DNA of 64,000 nucleotides from Spirochaetota bacterium (GTDB taxonomy: Bacteria > Spirochaetota > Brevinematia > DTOW01), in contig JANXAC010000001.1 in the NCBI GenBank assembly GCA_025061835.1, positions 1 to 64,000 of the forward strand, in the 5' to 3' direction. Under the pieces are notes generated by a model, which did no database searches, was not told the origin of the DNA, and worked only from the letters and a program-made list of their open reading frames with translations. Shown here in pieces: positions 55,593 through 63,997 of this stretch. The stretch's first letter is position 1; each line of letters opens with the position of its first letter. The translations under genes and the position numbers were made by a program.

Positions 55593-56144
55593 CTACACTA
55601 AATAGTCTCTATGGTAAGTAAATCTATTACCATCAAAAAGTAGAGCATCATACCCTACTTCTTGAGTTGATACCTTACTGGTAAAATCTTCGGAAGCCTT
55701 GAGAATTTTGTTAGTTTTTACCCTACCGAGTCTCTCCTCCGGTAGAAATGATGAAAACGAACTTCTAACCTCAACAAACCTGATGAAGTTATTATCACTA
55801 CATATTATATCAATTTCACCTACTTTAGTCCGATAATTTGTAATGACAATTCTCATTCCCAGACTACACAGATATCTACACCCTCTTATCTCAACTTCCC
55901 TACCGACGTTTACCTTGCCTTCAAACTTATTCTGCAAAACATACCTGAGAAAGGTTTGAGAGAAAAGAAACCAGTTTTCAAGAGATCTACTCAACCCATA
56001 CATATCAACAAGTAACCAGTCAAATACGATACCTCTTGAGTAGAATTCTAAAACTCTTACCAATTCTTCTAAAGTAATGTTATACTTCCTTGTAATACTT
56101 GACAGGGTCTTGTCTCTTCCTCTTACTACTTTTTCAAAATCCAT
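55593..56144 (-). CDS. YraN/UPF0102-like nuclease-fold protein with N-terminal extension
   Basis: 183 residues. The UPF0102 core is residues about 80-165: GREVEIRGCRYLCSLGMRIVITNYRTKVGEIDIICSD with the GEIDII metal-binding motif, then FIRFVEVRSSFSS, matching the restriction-endonuclease-like E-x-D-ExK pattern, with Arg in place of Lys. An extra 75 residues precede it (SRKYN-like helices, no motif). Usual UPF0102 proteins are about 120 residues. Its ATG lies within the end of mazG (19-base overlap), so the two are co-translated. Function in the family is not established. Confidence 0.75.
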   Translation of the reverse strand: MDFEKVVRGRDKTLSSITRKYNITLEELVRVLEFYSRGIVFDWLLVDMYGLSRSLENWFLFSQTFLRYVLQNKFEGKVNVGREVEIRGCRYLCSLGMRIVITNYRTKVGEIDIICSDNNFIRFVEVRSSFSSFLPEERLGRVKTNKILKASEDFTSKVSTQEVGYDALLFDGNRFTYHRDYLV

Positions 56145-56773
56145 GATTCAAGTTTGTCAAATAATATCTCTCTTAACTCAACTTCACTCCTTACATTCCT
56201 GTAAGAAATCAGGACGAGTAGTAGTAATATAAGTTCTTGTATAGTCTTATTGTCGTTGAGGTCAAGGTTTTGTAGAATATTATTTATACTTTGCATAATC
56301 TCACTCTCTGATATTTTCAAAGCATCTCTCCGCCTTAACTTCTGAATGACTTTATAGATAAATAGAAGTGTTGGAAGGTTTTGTGGTATTTCATCTAGAA
56401 TGTTTGAACTTGAATTCTTTTTGCTTTCCCAGACTTTGAGTGCTTCATCTCTATCTTCTGGTAGGGTTTCGTTTGCGAAAACATGTGGGTGTCGGTAGAT
56501 CAATCGTTCATTAAGACTACTTATAACATCTTGTATTGTGAATTTACCTAACTCTTTCGCTATTTGTGAGATGAAAACACTCTGAAGAAGCAAATCTCCT
56601 GTTTCTTCCTTTATCTTCTCAAAATCCTTAAGCGATATAGAATGAACTACCTCATAAGCCTCTTCTATGATATTCTCAACGATACTTTCAAGTGTCTGCT
56701 CTCTATCCCAAGAACAACCATTCGGTGACCTCAAGACCTCAACTATTTCAACCAGTTTATCAAATTTATCCAT
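56126..56773 (-). CDS. mazG: Nucleoside triphosphate pyrophosphohydrolase MazG
   Basis: Hydrolyses NTPs to NMP and pyrophosphate, clearing abnormal nucleotides. 215 residues. N-terminal all-alpha domain: LRSPNGCSWDREQTLESIVENIIEEAYEVV with the EExxE motif near 37, and EETGDLLLQSVF with the ExxD motif near 55, giving the four Mg ligands. RHPHVFAN follows near 94, as in typical MazG. The second MazG domain is reduced: after about 130 residues no second motif set is visible. TTGATC and TATAGA, 17 bases apart, lie about 35 bases before the ATG. Confidence 0.9.
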   Translation of the reverse strand: MDKFDKLVEIVEVLRSPNGCSWDREQTLESIVENIIEEAYEVVHSISLKDFEKIKEETGDLLLQSVFISQIAKELGKFTIQDVISSLNERLIYRHPHVFANETLPEDRDEALKVWESKKNSSSNILDEIPQNLPTLLFIYKVIQKLRRRDALKISESEIMQSINNILQNLDLNDNKTIQELILLLLVLISYRNVRSEVELREILFDKLESWILKK

Positions 56774-56838
56774 ACAAATTTAATTTTCAAGGAAGTTCTA
56801 TAACATTTTCACAAAGACGGATCAACCAAACAAGTTTT

Positions 56839-57309
56839 TTAACTCTCTTCTATCAGAACAACGGCAAACACCATCATACCATCGTCGTCAAAGAAAAAAC
56901 CCTCTGTTGTCTTTGCCTTAATTGATATATTATCTTTGCTTATACCTACGATTGAGGATAAACTCTCCCTTATCTGTTCAACATAAGGTTGGAGTTTCGG
57001 TTTGTTGGCTATTATCGTTGCATCAATGTTTATTAGTTTATAACCTTTCTCCTTAACCTTCGCAAGAACTTCTCGTAGCATAAGCCTACTATCCATATTC
57101 CTAGTATGTTCTGAAGTGTCTGGATAATGGTATCCGATGTCTCTCTCTCCGATAGAACCGAGTAAAGCGTCGGTAATTGCGTGAAGTAAAACATCACCAT
57201 CTGAATGTGCTAGAAATCCTTTGTGATATGGAATTTCAACTCCACCGATCAATAACTTTCTACCTTCTACTAACCTATGAATATCAAAACCCTGTCCAAC
57301 TCTATACAT
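56839..57309 (-). CDS. ispF: 2-C-methyl-D-erythritol 2,4-cyclodiphosphate synthase
   Basis: Fifth step of the MEP isoprenoid pathway. 156 residues. Zinc ligands Asp and His in GQGFDIHRL near 8-10 and His in HSDGDVLLHAITDALLGSIG near 42. Substrate loop DIGYHYPDT, NIDATIIANKPKL, and ISIKAKTTEGFFFD near 131-143. Ends the transcript on this strand after ecfA. TAGAAT ends 6 bases before the ATG and no Shine-Dalgarno is present. Isoprenoids so made feed undecaprenyl phosphate, linked to uppP in this window. Confidence 0.96.
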   Translation of the reverse strand: MYRVGQGFDIHRLVEGRKLLIGGVEIPYHKGFLAHSDGDVLLHAITDALLGSIGERDIGYHYPDTSEHTRNMDSRLMLREVLAKVKEKGYKLINIDATIIANKPKLQPYVEQIRESLSSIVGISKDNISIKAKTTEGFFFDDDGMMVFAVVLIEES

Positions 57310-57339
57310 AGCATAATTCTAAATGTGTTTGAATATAGT

Positions 57340-58218
57340 CTAGAAATTGTTGCTCTGTGATAACAGACTGGAGCGATTTGATAGTAGCTTGTCAATAAAC
57401 ATTAATCCTTCATCAACCGTTGTAGGTATGTTATCACAATCCAAGTTATACTTCTTACAGATTTTTCTAAACAGTATTGATATGAACGGTAGGCGAAGAT
57501 TGGATTGATGGATAATATCTTCATCTATGAATAAGTTTTTTGGAGTGTCATCATATACTATCCTACCTTTTATCATTACGAGTATCCTGTTTGAATACTC
57601 CGATATGTATTCAACATCGTGTGTTGTAATAATGACTGTTATTCCTTTACTGTTTAGTTCCTTCAGCATATTCATAATATCAATCTGCGTAGCAGGGTCA
57701 AGATAAGAAGTTGGTTCATCAAATACTATTACCGATGGTTCATTAGCGAGCACACCAGCAATAGCAACTCTTTGCTTCTGTCCGAAACTCAACTCATCAA
57801 TTCTATGTTTTCTTAACTCAAGTATTCCAACGGCCTTGAGTGAATTAACAACTCTTCTTTCTATCTCTTCTTCTGGAAGTCCTAGATTTATAGGTCCAAA
57901 TGAGACATCCTGTTCAACCGTGAGCCCAAATATCTGGTCGTCAGGATTTTGAAATAGAAACCCTATCTTTGAAAATATCTCAACATCCCTGTATTCCCAA
58001 ACCCTCTTATCATACCAAAAAACATCCCCTCTTTGAGGTTTCAGAAGTCCGTTTAGGTGTTTGAGTAGTGTTGTTTTACCACAACCATTATGACCAAGAA
58101 TTATTACAAACTCTCCTTCTTTTATCTGTAAGTTTATACCTTTCAAAACCCAATCATCATCACTAGAGATTTTCGGAGAATATGAAAAATATACGTCTTT
58201 CAAAGAAAACTGAACCAC
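57340..58218 (-). CDS. ecfA: ECF transporter ATPase (EcfA/CbiO type)
   Basis: 292 residues, energy-coupling ATPase for vitamin or metal uptake. Walker A GHNGCGKTTLLKHLNG near 40, Q-loop FLFQNPDDQIFGLTVEQDVSFGP near 88-110 (the QNPDDQ form is diagnostic of EcfA/CbiO), signature ELSFGQKQRVAIAGVLA near 143, Walker B VIVFDEPTSYLDP near 165, switch His in IITTHDVEY. Only one ATPase is present, so it may act as a homodimer. Downstream of ecfT with a 12-base gap. The substrate-binding S component is not visible in the window. Confidence 0.92.
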   Translation of the reverse strand: MVQFSLKDVYFSYSPKISSDDDWVLKGINLQIKEGEFVIILGHNGCGKTTLLKHLNGLLKPQRGDVFWYDKRVWEYRDVEIFSKIGFLFQNPDDQIFGLTVEQDVSFGPINLGLPEEEIERRVVNSLKAVGILELRKHRIDELSFGQKQRVAIAGVLANEPSVIVFDEPTSYLDPATQIDIMNMLKELNSKGITVIITTHDVEYISEYSNRILVMIKGRIVYDDTPKNLFIDEDIIHQSNLRLPFISILFRKICKKYNLDCDNIPTTVDEGLMFIDKLLSNRSSLLSQSNNF

Positions 58219-58230
58219 AACCCCCTCTCC

Positions 58231-58995
58231 TTACAAGAAAACTTTCAACGCGAAACCAGTGGCAAGCATAATAACTACATATCCTGCTACAAGTGCTAAT
58301 TCTTTGATATTCAGTTCTCTAGATGATTCGTAGAACAGTTTTCCATTATAACCTCTTGAGACCATCGCTTCATAAACCCTGGAAGCCCTATTTAATGATC
58401 TTACTAGCACAAGTCCCCACAACTCCCCGATTGACCTTAAAGAGTTTTTGAGACTACAATATCCAAGCCTTACCTTCTGAGCAAGAAATATCCTCATCGC
58501 TTCATCTCTCAAAATGAAAGTATATCTATACATCATTATAACAACATCAATCATAACAGAAGGAATACCTATCCGTTTAAAAGCACTCAAAAACTCATCT
58601 TCTTTTGAGGTTTTTGAAGCTAAAACAAGAAACCATACACCAGATACGATGGTAAGGAAAATTCTAATTCCTCTTAACAATCCCTCCTCGTAAAACACTA
58701 AACCCAAAAACTCTATTCTATCCCCACCTTTAAACCACAAAGCCTGCATCACAACCAAGAATACACCAAACACCGCCGGAACTCTCAAAGAGTGAATTAC
58801 ATCCTTTATCCTAATTTTGGCAACTAGAGTAGCAACCAAAGCGTTTAGTATAAGAAACAAACAGAAGTAAATATTAGCAAAACCAATGTTTGCAAATAGA
58901 ACAAAAAAAACTATTACTAACTTGAGTCTTGCGTCAATTCTTCTTAATATGTTTGTCTTCAAGTCTACCGATACGGTGTGAGATAATTCGCACAT
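58231..58995 (-). CDS. ecfT: ECF transporter membrane component (EcfT/CbiQ type)
   Basis: 254 residues with about five or six membrane helices. The coupling segment LSHTVSVDLKTNILRRIDARLKLV and the conserved cytoplasmic RSIGELWGLVLVRSLNRASRVYEAMVSRGYNGK near 190-222 carry the paired Ala-Arg-Gly motifs (SRGY) that contact EcfA. Membrane scaffold of an energy-coupling factor transporter. It precedes ecfA. A terminator at 59128 separates it from the TonB receptor gene upstream, so shared B12 control is not assured. Confidence 0.9.
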   Translation of the reverse strand: MCELSHTVSVDLKTNILRRIDARLKLVIVFFVLFANIGFANIYFCLFLILNALVATLVAKIRIKDVIHSLRVPAVFGVFLVVMQALWFKGGDRIEFLGLVFYEEGLLRGIRIFLTIVSGVWFLVLASKTSKEDEFLSAFKRIGIPSVMIDVVIMMYRYTFILRDEAMRIFLAQKVRLGYCSLKNSLRSIGELWGLVLVRSLNRASRVYEAMVSRGYNGKLFYESSRELNIKELALVAGYVVIMLATGFALKVFL

Positions 58996-59127
58996 ATCCT
59001 AGTCCTATGGATAGCGATTATCCATTACTAGATATAATTATAGTCCTTCAAACTTCAAGATTCAATTTTATGGAAAATTTTTGCAACATTAGTCAAGATT
59101 TGTGGTTATAGTTAGAACTAACATAAC

Positions 59128-59150
59128 AAGGGAGACTACATATCTCCCTT
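59128..59150 (-). terminator. Terminator of the TonB receptor gene
   Basis: AAGGGAGA-CTACATA-TCTCCCTT, an 8-pair stem 22 bases after the stop of the TonB receptor gene. On the minus strand it is followed by GTTATGTTAGTT, weak in T. The plus side has TTTT, so it may also act on plus-strand transcripts. Confidence 0.6.
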
Positions 59151-59172
59151 TTAGAGTATAATGAACTTTGTA

Positions 59173-61245
59173 TTACCAACTGAACTCAAATATCACATAA
59201 GTGTTTATCTTTTCTTCCGGTATAGGATAACCTTCCACGTATTCGTTACCGATCAAATTTCTTTTCCACTCAACACCAAGCTCAACCCATTCTTTTGGTC
59301 TAGCCCAGTGTTTTATTGAAAGTGTGAGTATGTCATCAAATGTTCTGTTTCCTATAATATTGAATGCTGAATCATATACATAACCGAATCTGTTCCAGAA
59401 GTAATTCAAGTATGCTCCTAATCCAAAATAACCTCTCTCATAGACTATGTCAATATATAGAGAGTTGAGAGGTCTATGGCTTAAAAATACCAATCTTGAC
59501 CATCCTATAAATTCGCTTGCATTACCATTAATAGACTCATTGTAAGTGTATGAAATTGTTGAAGTCAGAGTATCTCTAAACGACAACTTAAACTGTGAGT
59601 TTATGCCTCTTGTAAACACTTTGCCAATATTTTCTGTTGTGAATGTTGCGTTATTGAAAGCAATCAGGTTTGTAGTATCAGAGTAGTACGGTGTCAGAGA
59701 TAGGTAGATACCAAAATCTCCAATCTTATAGTCAAATATTATACTTGCGTCTATACCATTCACATACTCGGTTTTGAGGTTCGTCAAAACATTAGGTCCA
59801 TATCCATACGCAACAGGACCATATACATCATCAAAGTATGGCAATCTGTAAGCTCTCCAAACACTAGTCCTAATTCCTAAAAATTCAGTAGGTTTCACCA
59901 GAACCCCAATTCTTGGAGACAATTCAAAGATATTAGCATCTATCAAATCAAACCTACTGGATGCTGTTAATTGGAGTAATGACGACAAGAGATAGTTTCC
60001 TTCTAGATAAACACCTATTATATTTCTTGATGCATTAGTTTTGCTCTCATTCGTGTTAGTAGAAGGGAATGTTGAGGAGTTTGTATTCACAACATCGTAG
60101 CCATCAGAAATATAATTCAACGCTAACCCCAGTAGAACTGCATTCATCGTATCAATATCTATTCTTTGTTTAACATCAAACTCGGCACCTACCTTACTAG
60201 CAAGGATTTTTGAGCCTATACTTCCACCAAATGGAGATAAAAGCTTTTCAACTTTTCTGTTCCTCAATTGTTCGGTATAGTATAACTTGAAACCTAACTC
60301 TGTTAAGTCCATCTTGTAGTTTGCTTTTATGTAGGGCAAAATGAATCTAATTCTTGATTCTGCTTTTTCGTAATCTAGAGGATTATTTTTTTGAACCTGA
60401 TTTGGTTCGTGAGTTGTTGGTAGTGTTAGTAGAACTCCTGTGTCAAGCATAATTCCGAACACTTCACTTATATACCTAAAGAGACCTGAATACTTCGTAT
60501 GTTCAGCACCTTGTCTTACATAGTTTGTAGGTTCCAAAGAAGATTGGTTTGTGTAGAGTGTTGATACATTGAAGTTGAATATATTTTCACTTCTATTATA
60601 ACTTACACCTAGATAGAACTTTCCAAAATCGGTAATGAGTGATAAATCACTCATAACATAGTAAGTTTCAAAGGATGCCCCAAGTGTTCTTATAACCCTG
60701 ATAAAGTTTTTCTTCTCATCGCCAAGTAGATTGAAATTTACAACCCCTCCGTAGTTTCCACCACCATACCTAGCAGATGAAGGACCATAGTATATCTCTA
60801 GAGACTCAAAGAATAATGGATCTAACACGCTAACATCGTAAGAAGAGTTCGCGGCAGTAGATATGTCAATTCCATTCACTGCTATGTTTACCTTATCTCC
60901 TCTCGGTGTGAATATATTAACTACATGTCCTATCATTCCGTAGTATGTAGGTGTAAGAGTATCTGGAATGTTCTGGAAGTAGTCCGTGAAATCAGGTGAA
61001 TCACCTTTCTTTTTATACTTCCTTACATCCATCGTAGATGCGGAAGTCTCTCTCTCCCAAACACTTCCAATAACAGTAGTTTCAAACACAAGTGGGCTGA
61101 GAGTCTTCAACGAATCTTTTTGAACGACATTTGTTTGAGGAGCGTTTTGAACCTCATTGGTATTTGTTTGCTCCTCTGCGAATACATAAGCTACCATAAT
61201 CGTAGCCATAAGCATCGCAATCAACAATCTGGCTAAACCTCTCAT
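59173..61245 (-). CDS. TonB-dependent outer-membrane receptor (BtuB-like)
   Basis: 690 residues from the ATG at 61245, which has a perfect AGGAGG. An upstream start at 61275 is inside the preceding gene. Signal peptide MRGLARLLIAMLMATIMVAYVFA. The plug domain covers about 70-190 (DFTDYFQNIPDTL, VVNIFTPRGDKVNIAVNGIDI, SLEIYYGPSSARYGGGNYGGVVNF). A 22-strand-type barrel follows to the end (YVIFEFSW with terminal Trp). It lies 10 bases after a BtuD-like ATPase gene in a transcript governed by a cobalamin riboswitch, so cobalamin or a cobinamide is the likely substrate. Known family of TonB-linked importers; the substrate is inferred from the riboswitch. Confidence 0.9.
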   Translation of the reverse strand: MRGLARLLIAMLMATIMVAYVFAEEQTNTNEVQNAPQTNVVQKDSLKTLSPLVFETTVIGSVWERETSASTMDVRKYKKKGDSPDFTDYFQNIPDTLTPTYYGMIGHVVNIFTPRGDKVNIAVNGIDISTAANSSYDVSVLDPLFFESLEIYYGPSSARYGGGNYGGVVNFNLLGDEKKNFIRVIRTLGASFETYYVMSDLSLITDFGKFYLGVSYNRSENIFNFNVSTLYTNQSSLEPTNYVRQGAEHTKYSGLFRYISEVFGIMLDTGVLLTLPTTHEPNQVQKNNPLDYEKAESRIRFILPYIKANYKMDLTELGFKLYYTEQLRNRKVEKLLSPFGGSIGSKILASKVGAEFDVKQRIDIDTMNAVLLGLALNYISDGYDVVNTNSSTFPSTNTNESKTNASRNIIGVYLEGNYLLSSLLQLTASSRFDLIDANIFELSPRIGVLVKPTEFLGIRTSVWRAYRLPYFDDVYGPVAYGYGPNVLTNLKTEYVNGIDASIIFDYKIGDFGIYLSLTPYYSDTTNLIAFNNATFTTENIGKVFTRGINSQFKLSFRDTLTSTISYTYNESINGNASEFIGWSRLVFLSHRPLNSLYIDIVYERGYFGLGAYLNYFWNRFGYVYDSAFNIIGNRTFDDILTLSIKHWARPKEWVELGVEWKRNLIGNEYVEGYPIPEEKINTYVIFEFSW

Positions 61246-61255
61246 AAGCAACCTC

Positions 61256-61927
61256 CTATAAAGACACACTAGCAACTTGTTCTATCTCAAACACAGAACT
61301 TGATATTATACTAACTTTCCTGTTGTATAAATTTGAGTAGAAAGATTCGTTGTGAGACACAAAGATGATAATTTTACCTTCACTTAAAACTTCTTTTATA
61401 CCATTTCTGACGAGTTTTTGATTATAAGTATCAAGAAAGGCATCAGGCTCATCAAGAAGCAAAATACTACTACCCTGAACAAAGGTTCTACAAATTAACG
61501 CAAGTTTCTTCTGTCCTTCACTCAAAGTGTTAAGTGGTTTTAGAAGTAAATCTTCAACTTCTAGTAAATCTATGTACTTTCTCAATCTCTTTGGGCCTAG
61601 TAGCGAGAATTGTCTTGGCAAAGCCATCTCAAGATATTCAATTACTTTAATAGGAGTGTTGTAGTGCGGTGATTGTTGTGCTAAAGCAACTAAACTCTTT
61701 CTTTTTGTAGAAGAAACGGAGAATACATCAAATCCATCAATAGTTATTTTACCTGATACAGGCTCAAGAAGTCCTGATATCGCTTTAAGTATTGTAGTCT
61801 TACCTTTTCCATTCCTACCTTCAAGAAGAATACAATCACCTGAGTGCGCTTCTAGCGAAAAATTAGAAATTACCAAGTTTCTCCTATCGTAAGATAACGA
61901 CACATTCTCAACCTTCAGAAAACTCAT
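61256..61927 (-). CDS. ABC ATPase, BtuD/FecE type
   Basis: 223 residues. Walker A EGRNGKGKTTILK near 36, Q-loop VALAQQSPHYN, signature LSEGQKKLALICRTF near 135, Walker B ILLLDEPDAFLD near 158, switch His in IFVSHNES near 190. Resembles the ATPases of B12/iron-siderophore importers. The permease (BtuC type) and binding protein (BtuF type) are not adjacent, so the ATPase is stranded relative to its usual partners. First gene of the riboswitch-controlled transcript. Its ATG has AGAGGG six bases upstream, and this site is locked in a hairpin (61934-61952). Confidence 0.88.
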   Translation of the reverse strand: MSFLKVENVSLSYDRRNLVISNFSLEAHSGDCILLEGRNGKGKTTILKAISGLLEPVSGKITIDGFDVFSVSSTKRKSLVALAQQSPHYNTPIKVIEYLEMALPRQFSLLGPKRLRKYIDLLEVEDLLLKPLNTLSEGQKKLALICRTFVQGSSILLLDEPDAFLDTYNQKLVRNGIKEVLSEGKIIIFVSHNESFYSNLYNRKVSIISSSVFEIEQVASVSL

Positions 61928-61933
61928 CTTTTA

Positions 61934-61952
61934 CCCTCTCTAGTTAAGAGGG
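61934..61952 (-). promoter_or_regulatory. Hairpin covering the ribosome-binding site of the B12 operon
   Basis: On the minus strand CCCTCT-TAACTAG-AGAGGG. The 3' arm is the only Shine-Dalgarno for the ATPase gene and ends 6 bases before its ATG. A second hairpin, AAAGTTC...GAACTTT (61954-61975), lies just upstream. Confidence 0.6.
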
Positions 61953-62094
61953 CAAAGTTCTAGAAAAGGAACTTTACACCAGAAAGAAGTTAGGTGGCCA
62001 AATGAAAGAAGAAAACAAATAAGAAATAACTTGAGCAAACTGTATTATACCCCACCTTCACCCTATTTCTTAAGCCCGAGAAATAGGATAACCT

Positions 62095-62290
62095 TCTTTC
62101 TGGGTAAAGCAGGTCTTCCGGCTCGTGGATCATCCTACTAGTCACCCTTCCCATCCTTCCCAGCGATCAACCAAGAAGGACAGTGGTTAGATGTGACTTT
62201 CGTCCCCACTCACGGCTGCGGGACCAGCGAGGGACTTTCACCCTTCTTCCCTTTTAATCCTTCTTCAGGAACTTTACCCTCCGAAAATCG
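62095..62290 (-). ncRNA. Cobalamin riboswitch
   Basis: On the minus strand the region contains the B12 box AGCCGGAAGACCTGC (62123-62109) and the upstream core GGGTGAAAGTCCC followed by TCCCGCAGCCGTGAG, both hallmarks of cobalamin riboswitches. It lies in the leader of the BtuD-like ATPase and TonB receptor genes. About 20 bases after the B12 box a perfect hairpin CCTATTTC...GAAATAGG (62062-62087) may be part of the expression platform, and a second hairpin hides the ribosome site 115 bases further on. No T-rich terminator follows, so control is probably at translation. Confidence 0.92.
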
Positions 62291-62296
62291 GAACCT

Positions 62297-62327
62297 ATTA
62301 TAAAGAAGTAGAAAATCTAAGTTTCAA
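62297..62327 (-). promoter_or_regulatory. Promoter of the riboswitch transcript
   Basis: On the minus strand TTGAAA (62327-62322), 19-base spacer, TATAAT (62302-62297). It begins right behind the stop codon of cstA and ends just before the riboswitch. Confidence 0.5.
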
Positions 62328-62332
62328 GTTTT

Positions 62333-63997
62333 CTAAACTTTCTCTCCCTGAACTTTTAAAAATTTCGTTCTTATGATTGATAAAGCAATACTTATATACG
62401 AAATCACAGATACAACCAGTAATACCGAATCAATGATCAAAAATGTGATGTTAAAGGAGTCAAAGGCATACTTATAGAAATAGAAAACCAACGACCCAAG
62501 TGTCGTTATAACCATAAATATAGCAGGTATCATAGCGAACATACTATTTTTTCCTTTGTATAGCAAATAGGTTGATATCACGACTAATGCTAACGCAGCA
62601 ACGAGTTGATTAGCAGTCCCAAACAGTTTCCAGATTGCAACATACGCACCACTCAATGCGAGATAGCCCGATATAACAACTACTATCGTAGTTGACAGAT
62701 ACTTGACTATCTTTCTATTAAACAAGTTTTGAACAATCTCCTCGAGAATAAACCTTGATATTCTGGTTGCTGTATCAAGTGTTGTCAGCATAAATCCGTT
62801 TATCATTAGTATTGCAAGTGATAATCCCCAACCTCCAAGAATGCTACTTGTAAGACCTCCAAACGACTCCCCAAACGCGAGAATAGTCTTACCATCTTTT
62901 ACAAGGCTTATCAGTTTATCATATGATAGGAAAAATATAACCCCTATTATTACAATGACGGCAAGTAGGCTTTCGGTTAACATTCCACCGAATCCCACAA
63001 ACCTAGCATCTTTCTCATTGGCTAGTTGCTTTGAAGTAGTTCCTGAAGAGATAAGTGAGTGAAATCCGGATATTGCTCCACAGGCAACTGTTATGAAAAG
63101 TATAGGCCATAAGGGCTCTAGAAGACCAGTGTTAGGGTTTTTTGCTATCTCGGATATTTCAAAGAACGGAATTTTTACTTCCAGATTGCTAAAACTGAAG
63201 GATAGTATTCCTGCTATGCCGAATAGCATACCTACGAATAGAATATATGAGTTGATGTAATCTCTTGGCTGAAGGATTAGATTAACAGGTAATACCGAAG
63301 CAATGAAAGAGTATGCTAACAGAATGAAAATCCACACTGTTGTTGATGTCTTACTATCGTATGGTAAAGCTATAGCAATGTTAAAATTGAATGAAATAAA
63401 TATGCTTGCTATGACTATTGAAAGACCTATAAGTGTAGATAGTATCAATCCAATCTTCAATCTGTATATCATAAAACTTACTATCAATGCTACAAGTAGT
63501 ATTGATAGTGTTGGAATAACAATTCTTGGTTCAGAAACAAATGTTACTGCAGTGTATGCAGCAAAGACTGCAACCACGATCATAAGTGCTAGAAACACGA
63601 ATATTGACATAAATAGACTTGTGAATTTACCTAAAATATCCTTTGATATATCAAATATTGACCTGCCTTGGTTTCTGACAGATACTATGAGTGAAAGGAA
63701 ATCATGTACAGCGCCAAAGAACACTCCACCAATTATCACCCAGATCCAGGTAGGTCCCCATCCATACATACTCGTTGCTATTATAGGTCCGAGTATAGGA
63801 CCTGCACCTGCTATTGAAGCAAAATGATGTCCAAATAGAACAAATTTATTAGTAGGAACAAAATCAACACCATCTTTCCTCTCAACAGAAGGAACTGGGT
63901 TTTCAGGCTTTATGTTTAAAACTCTACTTATATACCTTGCGTAAAGGAAGTATCCAAAAGCGAAAAGTAATACAGATGTTATAAAAATTAATATCAT
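62333..63997 (-). CDS. cstA: Carbon starvation protein CstA family (peptide/pyruvate permease)
   Basis: 554 residues with about 14-16 membrane helices. Signature VPTNKFVLFGHHFASIAGAGPILGPIIATSMYGWGPTWIWVIIGGVFFGAVHDFLSL near 46-105 is diagnostic. GFHSLISSGTTSKQLANEKDARFVGFGGMLTE near 310 is another conserved block. The family imports peptides under starvation, and some members pyruvate. An in-frame TGA immediately precedes the ATG at 63997, so the gene is complete despite lying at the window edge. Not obviously linked to the B12 transcript downstream. Confidence 0.93.
   Translation of the reverse strand: MILIFITSVLLFAFGYFLYARYISRVLNIKPENPVPSVERKDGVDFVPTNKFVLFGHHFASIAGAGPILGPIIATSMYGWGPTWIWVIIGGVFFGAVHDFLSLIVSVRNQGRSIFDISKDILGKFTSLFMSIFVFLALMIVVAVFAAYTAVTFVSEPRIVIPTLSILLVALIVSFMIYRLKIGLILSTLIGLSIVIASIFISFNFNIAIALPYDSKTSTTVWIFILLAYSFIASVLPVNLILQPRDYINSYILFVGMLFGIAGILSFSFSNLEVKIPFFEISEIAKNPNTGLLEPLWPILFITVACGAISGFHSLISSGTTSKQLANEKDARFVGFGGMLTESLLAVIVIIGVIFFLSYDKLISLVKDGKTILAFGESFGGLTSSILGGWGLSLAILMINGFMLTTLDTATRISRFILEEIVQNLFNRKIVKYLSTTIVVVISGYLALSGAYVAIWKLFGTANQLVAALALVVISTYLLYKGKNSMFAMIPAIFMVITTLGSLVFYFYKYAFDSFNITFLIIDSVLLVVSVISYISIALSIIRTKFLKVQGEKV

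Noticed and set aside
57340-58995. ecfA-ecfT as part of the B12 riboswitch operon
   Set aside because: A hairpin at 59128-59150 follows the TonB receptor gene, and about 180 bases separate the genes. Co-regulation is possible by read-through but not shown.
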